64,000 nt of DNA from contig CACJQE010000008.1 of the NCBI GenBank assembly GCA_902595465.1, forward strand, positions 1-64,000, given 5' to 3'. The DNA is from an uncultured Pelagibacteraceae bacterium (lineage in GTDB: Bacteria > Pseudomonadota > Alphaproteobacteria > Pelagibacterales > Pelagibacteraceae). The position numbers and the translations under genes are program-made. The notes beneath the pieces were generated by a model that was given only the letters and a program-made list of their open reading frames with translations, was not told the DNA's origin and searched no databases. Positions 30,178 through 40,248 of this stretch are shown in pieces (position 1 is the stretch's first letter; the number at the start of each line of letters is the position of its first letter).

Positions 30178-32495
30178 ATTCTTCTTCTTATATTTAAATA
30201 ACCAAAGATTGATAAAAGAATAAGAGCGATAGGATAAATTATTTCTTTTTTTGGTCTATTCTGATTTTCAATTTTAAATTCATTAATAATATCTCCCATA
30301 TCTAAACCAGATTTTTTTGCAATTCCATTCCATTTTAAAGTATCAATTATGGTTTTATTGTCTTCTACAACTAAGCTCATTCCATAATCATCTAAACTGA
30401 AATTTTCATCAAAACTATTTTTTTCAATTACAAATAATTTATATCTTTCGCCGTACTCTGTAAGTCTAGTAATTTTAATTCTTATCTCTTTATTATAATC
30501 AAACTGTTTTTTGTTTATTTCTTCAATACTTAAATAATTATATTTTGGGTAAAATTTATTTAGAATAAATTCTGGAGATAATAATGATATTGAAATTATT
30601 AAAAAAATAATAATCTCATACCATCTCAGTTTATTTATAAACCATCCCTGAGTAGCAGAAGTAAATACTAAAATCCCAATCAATGAGGTTGCTATGACCA
30701 TTAAGCCATGCCATATACTTTCAATACCAATTAATAATAACTCGCTGTTAAATAAGAATACAATAGGAAGTATTCCTGTTCTCAGACTATACCAAAATGC
30801 CTGGGCTCCTGTTCTTAATGGGTCTCCACCAGAAATAGCAGCAGCCGCGTAAGATGCTAAGCCAACTGGAGGTGTTACGTCTGCCATTAGACCAAAATAG
30901 AATACGAATAAATGAACCGCAATTAAAGGAAAAATAAATCCTGATGCATTTCCAACATCCACAAGAACGGTTGCCATCAGAGACGCTACAACTACATAGT
31001 TTGCAGTAGTTGGTAAACCCATACCCAATAGTAAACACAAAATAATAGTTAAAAATAAAAGAATAATAACATTATCTTTTGCTATCGACTCGATTACAAT
31101 TATTAAATTAGTACTCAAACCTGTAGATCCAACTGCACCAACTATAATACCTGCTGTTGCAATTGCTATTCCGACACTAACCATATTCAAGGCACCCTTT
31201 TCGAAACCAACAACAGTTTGGTTGTACCAATATATTAAAGCATTCTTAAAGTTCTTTTCTTTAAAAATTTTATTTAAAAGATTAACTATAATTAAAGTTA
31301 TTGTAGCAAAAAAAATAGAGTATGAAGCTGTAAGCCTCATATAAACTAGTAGATATATAAGAACAAATATTGGAACTAAAAAATGTATTCCTTCTACAAA
31401 TGTTTTTTTCAATTTTGGAATATCGTTTTCATCCATACCTTTCAAATTTAATTTAAGTGCTTCAAGGTGAGATATATAAAATAGTGCAATGTAAGAAATT
31501 ATAGCTGGTAAAAAAGCATGTTTGACAACTTCAAAATATGTAACACCAATAAAACTTGCCATCACAAAAGCTGCTGCTCCCATAACAGGAGGCATTATTT
31601 GACCATTAACTGATGAAGATACTTCAATTGCACCCGCTTTTTCTTTGGAAAAACCAGTCTTTTTCATAATTGGAATTGTAAATGTTCCAGTTGTAACTGT
31701 ATTAGCAATTGATGATCCAGAGATTAATCCTGTCATACCAGATCCAAGAATAGCTGCTTTGGCAGGACCACCTCGCATTTTTCCAACCATTGCAAAAGCT
31801 AAATCTAAAAAATATTTACCTCCACCAGCAGTTTCTAAAAGTGCTCCAAAAAGTACAAAGAGAAATATGAAATCTACAGAAACACCTATCGGAATTCCAA
31901 AAATAGCTTCTTGATCAAACCATTGAAAACCAACTAACCTTTTTAATGATAATCCACCATGAGAAATTATGTCTGGTGCATATTGCCCGAAATAAGAAAA
32001 TAACAAAAAACAAACTGCAATAACAACTAATGGGACACCTATTACTCTGCGTGTAGCCTCTAGAAGAATTAATATTCCAATTATTCCGAGTATTAACTCA
32101 ATTGGAATAGTAAAATTATCGAAAAGATTTATTTTAAGTAGTATTCCACCCCTATCTACTAATTGATCATAAAAAACATAAATATATAAACAACAAATTG
32201 CACCTGTTATTGCAATTATTATATCTATAAAATTTACTTTTTTACCCCTTGCATATGGAAATATTAAAAAAGCTAGTAGAAGGGCAAAGCCAAGATGAAT
32301 TGCTCTAGCTGGTAAACCTTTAAACATTCCGAAATTTAACCAAAATGGAAATGGAGAAGCATACCAAAGCTGAAATAAAGACCAGGTTATTGCAATAATA
32401 GCAACTAACTTTAAATGAAAACCTGTTAGGTTTCTTGTAGGAGAAAGATCTTCTTTAATCTTATTTTCAATTTTTTTATCTATGTCTGCTGACAT
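30174..32495 (-). CDS. TRAP transporter, fused small and large permease (TAXI type) with DUF3394 tail
   Basis: Sodium-driven high-affinity import channel subunit. The 773-residue protein fuses the four-helix DctQ-like part to the DctM-like channel, recognisable by GLISGSSIANTVTTGTFTIP (about 253-272), NGQIMPPVMGAAAF and GMGLPTTANYVVVA. The last about 130 residues, with a PDZ-like segment (WNGIAKKSGLDMGDII) and a final helix, match the DUF3394 extension of TAXI permeases. It lies 67 bases downstream of the binding-protein gene, with a hairpin between them. The substrate is unknown; characterised TAXI systems carry glutamate or other C4/C5 acids. Confidence 0.93.
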   Translation of the reverse strand: MSADIDKKIENKIKEDLSPTRNLTGFHLKLVAIIAITWSLFQLWYASPFPFWLNFGMFKGLPARAIHLGFALLLAFLIFPYARGKKVNFIDIIIAITGAICCLYIYVFYDQLVDRGGILLKINLFDNFTIPIELILGIIGILILLEATRRVIGVPLVVIAVCFLLFSYFGQYAPDIISHGGLSLKRLVGFQWFDQEAIFGIPIGVSVDFIFLFVLFGALLETAGGGKYFLDLAFAMVGKMRGGPAKAAILGSGMTGLISGSSIANTVTTGTFTIPIMKKTGFSKEKAGAIEVSSSVNGQIMPPVMGAAAFVMASFIGVTYFEVVKHAFLPAIISYIALFYISHLEALKLNLKGMDENDIPKLKKTFVEGIHFLVPIFVLIYLLVYMRLTASYSIFFATITLIIVNLLNKIFKEKNFKNALIYWYNQTVVGFEKGALNMVSVGIAIATAGIIVGAVGSTGLSTNLIIVIESIAKDNVIILLFLTIILCLLLGMGLPTTANYVVVASLMATVLVDVGNASGFIFPLIAVHLFVFYFGLMADVTPPVGLASYAAAAISGGDPLRTGAQAFWYSLRTGILPIVFLFNSELLLIGIESIWHGLMVIATSLIGILVFTSATQGWFINKLRWYEIIIFLIISISLLSPEFILNKFYPKYNYLSIEEINKKQFDYNKEIRIKITRLTEYGERYKLFVIEKNSFDENFSLDDYGMSLVVEDNKTIIDTLKWNGIAKKSGLDMGDIINEFKIENQNRPKKEIIYPIALILLSIFGYLNIRRRI

Positions 32496-32509
32496 TCAGC
32501 TTAATATAT

Positions 32510-32541
32510 AAATAAAAAGGCCCAATAGATATATTGGGCCT
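32510..32541 (-). terminator. Intergenic intrinsic terminator/attenuator in TRAP operon
   Basis: AGGCCCAATA (32518-32527) pairs perfectly with TATTGGGCCT (32532-32541) around a four-base loop, and reading on the minus strand the stem is followed by TTTTTATT. It lies between the binding-protein stop and the permease start and probably lowers permease transcripts relative to the abundant binding protein. On the plus strand the hairpin is also followed by a T tract, so it could work in both directions. Confidence 0.8.
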
Positions 32542-32562
32542 AAATTTTTTATATAGATTTAA

Positions 32563-33570
32563 TTACATTAAACCAGCTTCTTTATAATATTTAACAGCTC
32601 CAGGATGAAGTGGCGCTGATAAACCATCAGCTATCATATTTTTTTTCTCTAAAGGAGCGAAAGCTGGATGTTGTTTTCTAAAATCATCAAAATTTTCAAA
32701 AACAGCTTTTGTAACCTGATAAACTAAATCCTCAGAAACATCCATACTTGTTACTACAGTAGCTTTAACACCAAATGTAGTTACATCTTTTTTCTGTTTA
32801 GTATAAGTACCTTTTGGAATTGTTGCAGATGCATAATAATCAGCTCCACTAATAATTCCATCAATTACATCTCCTGTTAAATTGATTGGCATTGCTTTAG
32901 CCGCACATGTTGCCGCTTGTTCCATTGCCCCATTTGGAAAACCTACTGAATATCCAAACGCATCAATTTTACCATCGCATAGAGCTTTTACTTGCTCTGA
33001 AGATGTTAGCTCAGTAACTGATTTAAAGAAGCTGTTGTCAACTCCCATGGCTTTCATTAATTCTTCCATAGTTCCTCTTTGACCAGAACCTGGATTTCCA
33101 ATGTTTACTACTTTTCCTTTGAGACCCATAAAATCTTTGACTTTTGCTTTTTTTCTAGCCCAGATTTGAAATGGCTCATTATGTACTGAGAAAACAGCTC
33201 TTAAATCTTTGAATTGTTTCCCTTCCCATTTGCTTGATCCATTGTAAGCATGATATTGCCAGTCAGATTGTGCTACACCAAATTGAAACTCGCCATCTTT
33301 TATTTGTCCGATGTTGTAATTTGAGCCTCCAGTTGAAGGAGCGGTACATCTGTAAGCTTTATCTTTCATACCTTTTTTTCTACCATGTTCAGCACTAATT
33401 GCTGATTTGTGTAACATTTTACAAATAGCGTTTCCTGTCTGAAAATAAACTCCAGTTGGTCCTCCTGTTCCTATTGTAAAAAACTCTGCTGATTTTGCTA
33501 TTGATCCGAATGAAAATATAGCAGCAAAAATAATCAGAGAGCTTGATATTGTTGATAATATTTTTTTCAT
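32563..33570 (-). CDS. TAXI-family TRAP transporter solute-binding protein
   Basis: Periplasmic receptor of the adjacent TRAP permease. The 335 residues start with a signal peptide (MKKILSTISSSLIIFAAIF, cleavage probably after SIAKSA, about residue 27), then FTIGTGGPTGVYFQTGNAIC, the TAXI signature, and QFGVAQSDWQYHAYNG. Cysteines at CKML, YRCTAP, ALCDG and ATCAAK could form disulfides. GAGAGGGT before the ATG is a strong ribosome binding site. A hairpin follows the stop. Confidence 0.93.
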   Translation of the reverse strand: MKKILSTISSSLIIFAAIFSFGSIAKSAEFFTIGTGGPTGVYFQTGNAICKMLHKSAISAEHGRKKGMKDKAYRCTAPSTGGSNYNIGQIKDGEFQFGVAQSDWQYHAYNGSSKWEGKQFKDLRAVFSVHNEPFQIWARKKAKVKDFMGLKGKVVNIGNPGSGQRGTMEELMKAMGVDNSFFKSVTELTSSEQVKALCDGKIDAFGYSVGFPNGAMEQAATCAAKAMPINLTGDVIDGIISGADYYASATIPKGTYTKQKKDVTTFGVKATVVTSMDVSEDLVYQVTKAVFENFDDFRKQHPAFAPLEKKNMIADGLSAPLHPGAVKYYKEAGLM

Positions 33571-33678
33571 ATACCCTCTCTAAAGTTTTAAAATCGAATC
33601 TAACTATTTATTACTACGAGTGTCTAGTAAATTCAGTTAATAAAAGTATTGTTAATTAAGGAATTTTTTAACTGATTA

Positions 33679-34902
33679 TTATTTTTCAACCCAAGATTTT
33701 AATTTATTTACTCCTTCTACAACCTTAGGGGCGTACAATTTTATTAACTCATCATTAATTTCAGTTTTTTCATTAATATTTTTCATAAATATATCGCCGT
33801 CAAAATCTGTAAAACTTAGACGAGCAATCATCCTTTTTTCATCAAATCCAAAGTCACTTCCTGGAAGTAAAGCAATATTTAAATTAGTTAAAATTTCATC
33901 ACACATGATTGAAGAATTATTAAATTTCTTGTTCAAAAATTCAGGCATCAAATAAAAGCCACCCATGGGTTTGTTCATAATAATATTATTAGATTTTAAA
34001 TTTCTATATACGTATTTTCCAACAGCTTTAAGAATTTTTTTTGATTTTAAGATATATTCATCATGGTTAGCATTAAAAGCAGATATTGCAGCAAACTGTA
34101 TTGGTGAGCTTACGGCGGAAAATGTTTCACTTGCTAAAACTTTCATAGATTTAAGTAATTCAATTTTTTTCTTTGGTATTATAAAGTACCCAATTCTCCA
34201 TCCTCCAGCACCACACCATTTACTAAGTCCGTTACTTATTACGACATTATCAGGGCAGTGTTCGAAAATAGAAATATAATTTTCATCAAATGTTAATTCA
34301 GAATAAATTTCATCTGATAAAACTAAAATATTATACTTTTTTACTATTAAAGAAATTTCTTTTAAATTTTCGCATACTTGTCCTGATGGATTATTTGGAG
34401 AATTAAGAAATAAAAGATATTTTTTATCTGGTTTTTTCAAAATAATTTTTTCTATTTCTTGAGCTTTAGGAAACCAATTATTTTCAGCAGATGTTTGTAT
34501 CCAATTATAGTTATTTTTAGCTATTATTGATTGTGGCTTGTAAGACACCCAACTTGGAGCTGGCAATAAAACTTCGCCTTCAAATGCTAAATGCATCAAA
34601 AACATAAGCTCTTTGGTACCAGGACCTATTATGACTTGATCTGAGTCAAAATTATAATTTTTCTTTTTTGACTCATATTTTGCGATTGAACCTCTTAATT
34701 TATCTAATCCTTGGATAGGTAAATAACTTTTTTGATGTGCATTTTTTTTTAATTCTTCAACAATAGTAATTGGAACTGGAAATGGTGATTGTCCAAATCC
34801 AAACTTAATAATATTTTTTCCTTCAATTTCAATAACTTTTGATTTTTCATTTATTTTTAGTGTTGCTGATAAACTTAAGTTTTTGATTTTATCTTTGATC
34901 AT
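33679..34902 (-). CDS. PLP-dependent aminotransferase, class I/II
   Basis: Fold-type I transaminase of 407 residues. It shows the PLP-phosphate and substrate segments NSPNNPSGQ, SDEIYSELTF and the Schiff-base lysine in SNGLSKWCGAGGWRIGY, with a final RLSFTDFDG. It most resembles the aspartate/aromatic aminotransferase group, but the amino donor is not obvious. The ATG overlaps the acetoacetyl-CoA synthetase stop by one base (TAATG); the TAXI binding-protein gene follows after 108 bases. Possibly part of one uptake-and-catabolism unit. Confidence 0.88.
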   Translation of the reverse strand: MIKDKIKNLSLSATLKINEKSKVIEIEGKNIIKFGFGQSPFPVPITIVEELKKNAHQKSYLPIQGLDKLRGSIAKYESKKKNYNFDSDQVIIGPGTKELMFLMHLAFEGEVLLPAPSWVSYKPQSIIAKNNYNWIQTSAENNWFPKAQEIEKIILKKPDKKYLLFLNSPNNPSGQVCENLKEISLIVKKYNILVLSDEIYSELTFDENYISIFEHCPDNVVISNGLSKWCGAGGWRIGYFIIPKKKIELLKSMKVLASETFSAVSSPIQFAAISAFNANHDEYILKSKKILKAVGKYVYRNLKSNNIIMNKPMGGFYLMPEFLNKKFNNSSIMCDEILTNLNIALLPGSDFGFDEKRMIARLSFTDFDGDIFMKNINEKTEINDELIKLYAPKVVEGVNKLKSWVEK

Positions 34903-36857
34903 TACGATTTTAATTCAATAAGATTTTTATATTCATTTAAAGCAGACGGATTGGATAATGCTTCAATATTATTTATTTTGTTGCCGTCTATTATATTTTT
35001 AACAGCTACCTCTACAATTTTACCATTCTTAGTTCTGGGAATATCATTTACTGCAATTATTTTAGCAGGCACATGTCTTGGAGAAGCCTCATATCTAATC
35101 GTTGTTTTTAATTTTGAAATTAATTTTTGATTTAGTATATTATTTTTTGATAATATTACAAAAAGTATTATTCTTACATCATTATCCCAATATTGACCTA
35201 CTACGATAGACTCTTTTACTTCTTTAAATTTTTCTACAACAGAATAAATTTCAGCTGTACCAAGTCTAACACCACCAGGGTTTAATGTTGCATCAGATCT
35301 TCCATAAATAATATAAGACCCATTATTCTTTCTCTCGGCAAAATCTCCATGATGCCAAATATTTTTAAATTTTGAAAAATAAGCTTTTTTATATTTAACT
35401 TTTCCGGGATCATTCCAAAATTTTAAAGGCATTGATGGAAAAGGGTTTCTGCAAACTAATTCTCCTTTTTTATTTAAAATTGATTTACCTTTTTCAGAAA
35501 ACACTGCTGTATCCATGCCAAGACCATTGTTTTGTATTTCGCCAATGTTTACAGATGAATAAATGTTTCCATTTACAAAACAGGAGACAATATCTGTTCC
35601 TCCAGAAATAGATGCTAAATGAACATTTTTTTTTATATTTCTGTAAACAAATTCAAAACCATCTTTAGAAAGTGGAGATCCTGTAGAACAAATCGTTTTT
35701 AGAAACTTGAGTTTTATTTTTTCTTTTACCTTAACATTCTGTTTAATAAGTTGATCAATATATTTCGCACTTATACCAAATAGAGTAACTTTCTCCTTAT
35801 TTGCGATTTTTAACAATAACTCTGGAGATTTATGCATAGGAAAACCATCAAATAGCAATATTGATGCTTTAGATGCTAGGGCTGTAACAAGCCAATTCCA
35901 CATCATCCATCCACAAGTTGTAAAGTAAAATACATTATCATTTGGTTTTATATTGCAATGTAATTGATGCTCTTTCAAATGTTGCAATAAAACACCACCA
36001 GATCTATGGCAAATACATTTTGGTTTACCTGTAGTGCCGCTTGAGTATAAAATTGCTAATTCGTGGTCAAAATCAAATTTTTTTAATTTATTTCTGCTTA
36101 TTTCAAGTTTTTTAATTTCAGTGAAATTATAAATTTTTATATTTTTAATTTTGTTAAATTTTCTTAATTTTTTTCCAGGGTAATTTAAAATTAATACTGA
36201 TTTTATACTTTTTATTTTTTTTAATATTTTAGGCAATCTCTCAATAATATTTATTTCCTTTCCGCTATAATAATATTTATCAGTAATAACTAATAATTTA
36301 GGTTTAATTTGGGAAAAACGTTCGATAACACCAGGTACACCAAAATCAGGTGAGCACGAGCTCCAGATTGATCCTATAGCGCTAGCACCTAAGAAACACT
36401 CAACTGTTTCTATCTGATTTGGAGTATATGCTGCTATCCTATCCTTTTCAGAAATATTTATTTTTTTGTAAAATGTAATTATTTTTTTTACATCTATGTT
36501 AAGTTCTCTCCAGGATTTTTGCTCTCTGTAACCATTTTCACTAACAAATGTGATAGCCTTTTGATTGGAATTTTTAGCTAAAAGATTTTCTGCAAAATTT
36601 AATTTTGAATTAACAAAAAACTTACTATTAATAAGGTCCTTTGTTAGTTTAAATTTATCAGTTTTTTTACCTACAACTTCAAAATATTCCCAGATTGAAT
36701 TCCAAAAATCTTTTGGATTTTTCACACTCCATTTTAACAACTTTTTATAATTTCTTGAAAAATTATATTTATAATATTTTGAAATAAATTTCTCATAGGC
36801 AAATAAATTTGAATTTTTTATAAGTTCTTTAGACGGTTCCCAAAGTTTTTTTGGCAT
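34902..36857 (-). CDS. Acetoacetyl-CoA synthetase (acetoacetate-CoA ligase)
   Basis: AMP-forming ligase converting acetoacetate, ATP and CoA to acetoacetyl-CoA in the cytoplasm. The 651 residues begin with LWEPSKELIKNSNLFAYEKF and DFWNSIWEYFEV, typical for this enzyme rather than acetyl-CoA synthetase. The core motifs are YSSGTTGKPKCICHRSGG (P-loop), TCGWMMWNWL, ISGGTDIVSCFV, and the C-terminal lid YGRSDATLNPGGVRLGTAEIY with catalytic-type Lys in IPRTKNGKIVE. It starts with ATG and is first in the minus operon with the aminotransferase. Confidence 0.92.
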   Translation of the reverse strand: MPKKLWEPSKELIKNSNLFAYEKFISKYYKYNFSRNYKKLLKWSVKNPKDFWNSIWEYFEVVGKKTDKFKLTKDLINSKFFVNSKLNFAENLLAKNSNQKAITFVSENGYREQKSWRELNIDVKKIITFYKKINISEKDRIAAYTPNQIETVECFLGASAIGSIWSSCSPDFGVPGVIERFSQIKPKLLVITDKYYYSGKEINIIERLPKILKKIKSIKSVLILNYPGKKLRKFNKIKNIKIYNFTEIKKLEISRNKLKKFDFDHELAILYSSGTTGKPKCICHRSGGVLLQHLKEHQLHCNIKPNDNVFYFTTCGWMMWNWLVTALASKASILLFDGFPMHKSPELLLKIANKEKVTLFGISAKYIDQLIKQNVKVKEKIKLKFLKTICSTGSPLSKDGFEFVYRNIKKNVHLASISGGTDIVSCFVNGNIYSSVNIGEIQNNGLGMDTAVFSEKGKSILNKKGELVCRNPFPSMPLKFWNDPGKVKYKKAYFSKFKNIWHHGDFAERKNNGSYIIYGRSDATLNPGGVRLGTAEIYSVVEKFKEVKESIVVGQYWDNDVRIILFVILSKNNILNQKLISKLKTTIRYEASPRHVPAKIIAVNDIPRTKNGKIVEVAVKNIIDGNKINNIEALSNPSALNEYKNLIELKS

Positions 36858-37019
36858 TAAATATTTATATTTATATTGTAAAATTTATGCTAACCTTAGA
36901 TCATATAAATTGAAAATGAGAACTTTTTCCTATCTGATTCGGACTAGTTTTAGTCTATTTTTGTTCTTTTTGAGTAACAAAATATAGTAGGCATAAAAAA
37001 GATCATACTAAAAGTTGAT

Positions 37020-39500
37020 ATGTCAAAAAATAAGATCACTGCAGTTCTTGGACCCACAAATACTGGTAAAACTTTTTTGGCTATAGAAACGATGCTTTCA
37101 TTCGATTCAGGAATGATAGGGTTTCCTCTTAGACTTTTGGCAAGAGAAGTATATGACAAGATTGTTCAAAAAGTAGATGTATCTCAAGTTGCTCTTATTA
37201 CTGGGGAAGAAAAAATTATACCAATTAATGCAAAGTATTTTTTGTGCACTGTAGAGTCAATGCCTGAAGACAAAGTTTTAGATTTTGTAGGGATAGATGA
37301 AATTCAAATGTGTTCAGATCATGAACGAGGTCATATTTTTACTGACAGATTATTAAACCTAAGAGGTGAGAAATTAACAATGCTAATGGGTTCCAATACT
37401 ATAAAGAGCATTATCCAAAAACTTGATGATGATATTGAGTTTATAAATAAGCAAAGATTGTCAAAACTCTCATTTAGTGGACACAAAAAAATCTCAAGAA
37501 TTGACAGAAAAAGTGCTGTAATTGCTTTTTCTACAGAAGAGGTATATGCAATTGCAGAACTCATAAGAAGACAGAAAGGTGGAGCAGCAATTGTCATGGG
37601 ATCTCTCAGCCCTAAAACAAGAAATGCTCAAGTAAGTTTATATCAATCAGGAGATGTTGATTATCTTGTTGCTACTGATGCTATTGGAATGGGTATAAAT
37701 ATGGATCTAAACAATGTTTATTTCTCAAATATAAAAAAATTTGATGGAAAAAAAATTAGAAGATTAAAAATCTCAGAAATTGGGCAAATTTCAGGAAGAG
37801 CTGGTCGATATTTAAATGATGGAAGTTTTGGTATTACTGGGGATTGTGATGAAATTAATCCAGAAGAAATAGAGCTTTTAGAAAATCATAATTTTCCAGA
37901 AATACAAAATATATTCTGGAGAAATTCCAATCTAGATTTTAAAAATAAAGAAAATCTTTTAAAATCATTAGATGAAAAACCCAATAAAGATTGGTTAAGA
38001 AGAGTAGGAGAATGTGAAGATGAAAAAGTTTTAAAATATTTTTTAAAAGAAAATAACATCAATATAGAAAATAATTCAAACATTTTGAAAATTCTCTGGG
38101 AATGTTGTCAAATACCTGATTTTGTCAAAAAAACTTATGGTCACCACTTGGAAGTTGTAGATAAAGTATTTAATTTTTTGACAAGTGAAGAAAGAAAAAT
38201 ACCTAACTATTATATGAAAAAACAACTTTCTATGCTTGATAAGCTGGATGGAAATGTCGACTCAATTTCGAATAGAATATCGAATGTGAGAACTTGGTCA
38301 TATGTTGCAAACAAATCTAATTGGGTTGAAAATCAAGATTATTGGGTCGAACGAACTAAAAACTTAGAAGATAAATTGTCGGATAGACTTCATGATGAAT
38401 TAACCAAAACTTTTATAGACAAAAGAGCTAGTGTGTTAGCCAAAGGATTAAAACAAGATATTGAGCTAAAAACTAAGATACTTGAGGAAGAAAAGGTATT
38501 AATTAATGATCAATATATTGGAATTTTAAAAGGTTTAAAACTTCAATTAGATTTAAAAGTAGATGCTCTAGATGCAGATATTAAATCATTGAAAAAAGCT
38601 GCTAGGCAAAATGTAGGTCCAGAAATAATCGATAGAATACAACAAATTATGGACACTGGACTTATAGAATTGAAAGATGACTTTAAGATATATTGGAGAA
38701 ATGATCCAATTGCAAAACTGACAGCTGGGTCTGATTATCTTAATCCAAAAATTGATTTGATTATAGATGAAATGATTGAGAATAATGAAAGAAATAATTT
38801 AAACAACTACCTAAATAAATGGATAATTAAAAAAATTGAAACTGAACTTAATAGTTTGATAGAATTAAAAAATATTAAAGAAGAAAATCCAGAACTTAGA
38901 GCTTTAGCTTACAGACTTTATGAAAGTAATGGTGTTATAAAAAGATCAAATATTTCTGAATACCTAAAAAAAATAAATCAAGATGATAGGAAAAAATTAA
39001 GAAAACTAGGTGTTAAATTTGGAAGATATCATGTCTTTTTATTTAAACTATTCAAACCAAGTTCAGTTTCTTTAAGAATATTATTGTGGAAAAATTATAA
39101 TAATAATTTTTTAAACCTTTCGCCACCAACATTTGGATTAAATTTTTTAAATGACATGAGATCTGCAAATAAAGATTTTATGTTACTTTGTGGTTTTGAA
39201 AAATTTGACGATATTTACGTTCGTATAGATATACTCGAACGGTTGTTTTTATTAATATTTAATTCAGAAAAAGATGATAAAAAAGAGGTTAAAGTTGTTC
39301 CTGAGATGTTAAACTTGCTTGGTTGTTCAAAAGAAAATTTTAAGAAACTTTTAAAAAAAATGGATTACAAAATTTATGAGAAAGAAAAAGAGTATTTTAT
39401 AAAGTATCTCCCGACAAAGAAGAAAATTTCTAAGAGGCAAGACAAAAAAGACTATTCTAATAATCCATTTAATGTATTACATCAATTAAACTTAAAATAA
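37020..39500 (+). CDS. SUV3-like DEAD/DEAH-type RNA helicase
   Basis: Superfamily 2 helicase akin to mitochondrial SUV3, widespread in alphaproteobacteria and expected to act in RNA turnover. The 826 residues contain Walker A GPTNTGKT (11-18), the unusual DEIQ box (93-96), LMGSNT, then helicase-C motifs VMGSLSPKTRNAQ, VATDAIGMGINMD and QISGRAGRY. The long C-terminal half is helical and charged and lacks an obvious extra enzymatic domain. It is the first of four co-oriented genes; its stop overlaps the next start (TAATG). Confidence 0.92.
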   Translation: MSKNKITAVLGPTNTGKTFLAIETMLSFDSGMIGFPLRLLAREVYDKIVQKVDVSQVALITGEEKIIPINAKYFLCTVESMPEDKVLDFVGIDEIQMCSDHERGHIFTDRLLNLRGEKLTMLMGSNTIKSIIQKLDDDIEFINKQRLSKLSFSGHKKISRIDRKSAVIAFSTEEVYAIAELIRRQKGGAAIVMGSLSPKTRNAQVSLYQSGDVDYLVATDAIGMGINMDLNNVYFSNIKKFDGKKIRRLKISEIGQISGRAGRYLNDGSFGITGDCDEINPEEIELLENHNFPEIQNIFWRNSNLDFKNKENLLKSLDEKPNKDWLRRVGECEDEKVLKYFLKENNINIENNSNILKILWECCQIPDFVKKTYGHHLEVVDKVFNFLTSEERKIPNYYMKKQLSMLDKLDGNVDSISNRISNVRTWSYVANKSNWVENQDYWVERTKNLEDKLSDRLHDELTKTFIDKRASVLAKGLKQDIELKTKILEEEKVLINDQYIGILKGLKLQLDLKVDALDADIKSLKKAARQNVGPEIIDRIQQIMDTGLIELKDDFKIYWRNDPIAKLTAGSDYLNPKIDLIIDEMIENNERNNLNNYLNKWIIKKIETELNSLIELKNIKEENPELRALAYRLYESNGVIKRSNISEYLKKINQDDRKKLRKLGVKFGRYHVFLFKLFKPSSVSLRILLWKNYNNNFLNLSPPTFGLNFLNDMRSANKDFMLLCGFEKFDDIYVRIDILERLFLLIFNSEKDDKKEVKVVPEMLNLLGCSKENFKKLLKKMDYKIYEKEKEYFIKYLPTKKKISKRQDKKDYSNNPFNVLHQLNLK

Positions 39501-39925
39501 TGTTTAACTTATTTACAAAAGAAAAAGAGACTAAGAATGATGATAGTCATTTATCTTTAATCAGCATTGCTGCTCTTTTAATTCACTCTGCAAAAATTGA
39601 TCAAAACTTCACAGAAAAAGAAAAAAATATAATAAAAGATGCTTTAATAGAAATGGGGGCTGCTGAAGATTCTTTAGATGAAATAATAAAGGATGCAGAA
39701 ACAAAAGAGAAAGATGCAAATCAAATCCTTGAATTTACGAGGGAAGTAAAAAATAAAAGTTTTGAAGAAAAAAAGATAGTTATAGAGGCTTTATGGACCA
39801 TTATTTATTCAGATGAACAAGCAGATATGTATGAAACAAATTTAATGAGAAGATTGTCTGGACTATTATATCTTGATTCAAAAGTTGTTGGGGATATCAA
39901 AGAGAAAGTTAAATCTAAACAGTGA
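39500..39925 (+). CDS. TerB-family helical protein
   Basis: A 141-residue acidic, all-helical protein. [25 protein letters not shown] and [28 protein letters not shown] match the TerB (tellurite-resistance B) family, with the paired acidic metal-binding helices typical of it. Function of stand-alone TerB proteins is unclear. In related alphaproteobacteria an S4-type RNA-binding protein usually occupies this position between helicase and ferredoxin. Start and stop overlap both neighbours by one and four bases. Confidence 0.82.
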   Translation: MFNLFTKEKETKNDDSHLSLISIAALLIHSAKIDQNFTEKEKNIIKDALIEMGAAEDSLDEIIKDAETKEKDANQILEFTREVKNKSFEEKKIVIEALWTIIYSDEQADMYETNLMRRLSGLLYLDSKVVGDIKEKVKSKQ

Positions 39926-40248
39926 CATATTTAGTCAATGATAAATGCATAAAATGTAAACACACAACTTGTGTTGATGTTTGTCCTGTTGATTGTTTTT
40001 ATGAGGGCAAAAATATGCTTGTAATTAAACCTGATGAGTGTATAGATTGTGGCGTTTGTGAACCTGAGTGTCCTATTGATGCTATAGTTTCAGATACAGA
40101 ACCTGGTAGCGAAAAATGGTTAGAGTTAAACAAAAAATATTCAGAATTATGGCCAAATATCTCGAGTGCAAAAGAACCTTTACCAGATCACGAGAAGTTT
40201 AAAAATGAAGAAAATAAGTTTGATAAATACTTTGAAGAAAACATTTAA
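39922..40248 (+). CDS. fdxA: Ferredoxin FdxA, 3Fe-4S/4Fe-4S type (GTG start)
   Basis: Small electron carrier of 108 residues. [18 protein letters not shown] (about 9-26) provides cysteines of the first cluster, and [15 protein letters not shown] (about 40-54) the second; the C-terminal 50-residue extension ([18 protein letters not shown]) is typical of alphaproteobacterial FdxA. The start is GTG within GTGA, overlapping the terB stop by four bases. The downstream carD start overlaps its 3' end. Confidence 0.95.
   Translation: MTYLVNDKCIKCKHTTCVDVCPVDCFYEGKNMLVIKPDECIDCGVCEPECPIDAIVSDTEPGSEKWLELNKKYSELWPNISSAKEPLPDHEKFKNEENKFDKYFEENI

Noticed and set aside
33626-33667. Inverted repeat CAGTTAA/TTAACTG after the aminotransferase gene
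   Set aside because: All but two pairs are A-T and the loop is about 27 bases, so a terminator call is not supported.
36916-36988. A 23-codon plus-strand frame in the gap before the helicase
   Set aside because: No ribosome binding site and no family signal; the small hairpin GACTA/TAGTC inside it is too weak to call a terminator.
40166-40204. GTG start 13 codons upstream for carD
   Set aside because: It would overlap fdxA by 83 bases and lacks a better ribosome binding site than ATG 40205.
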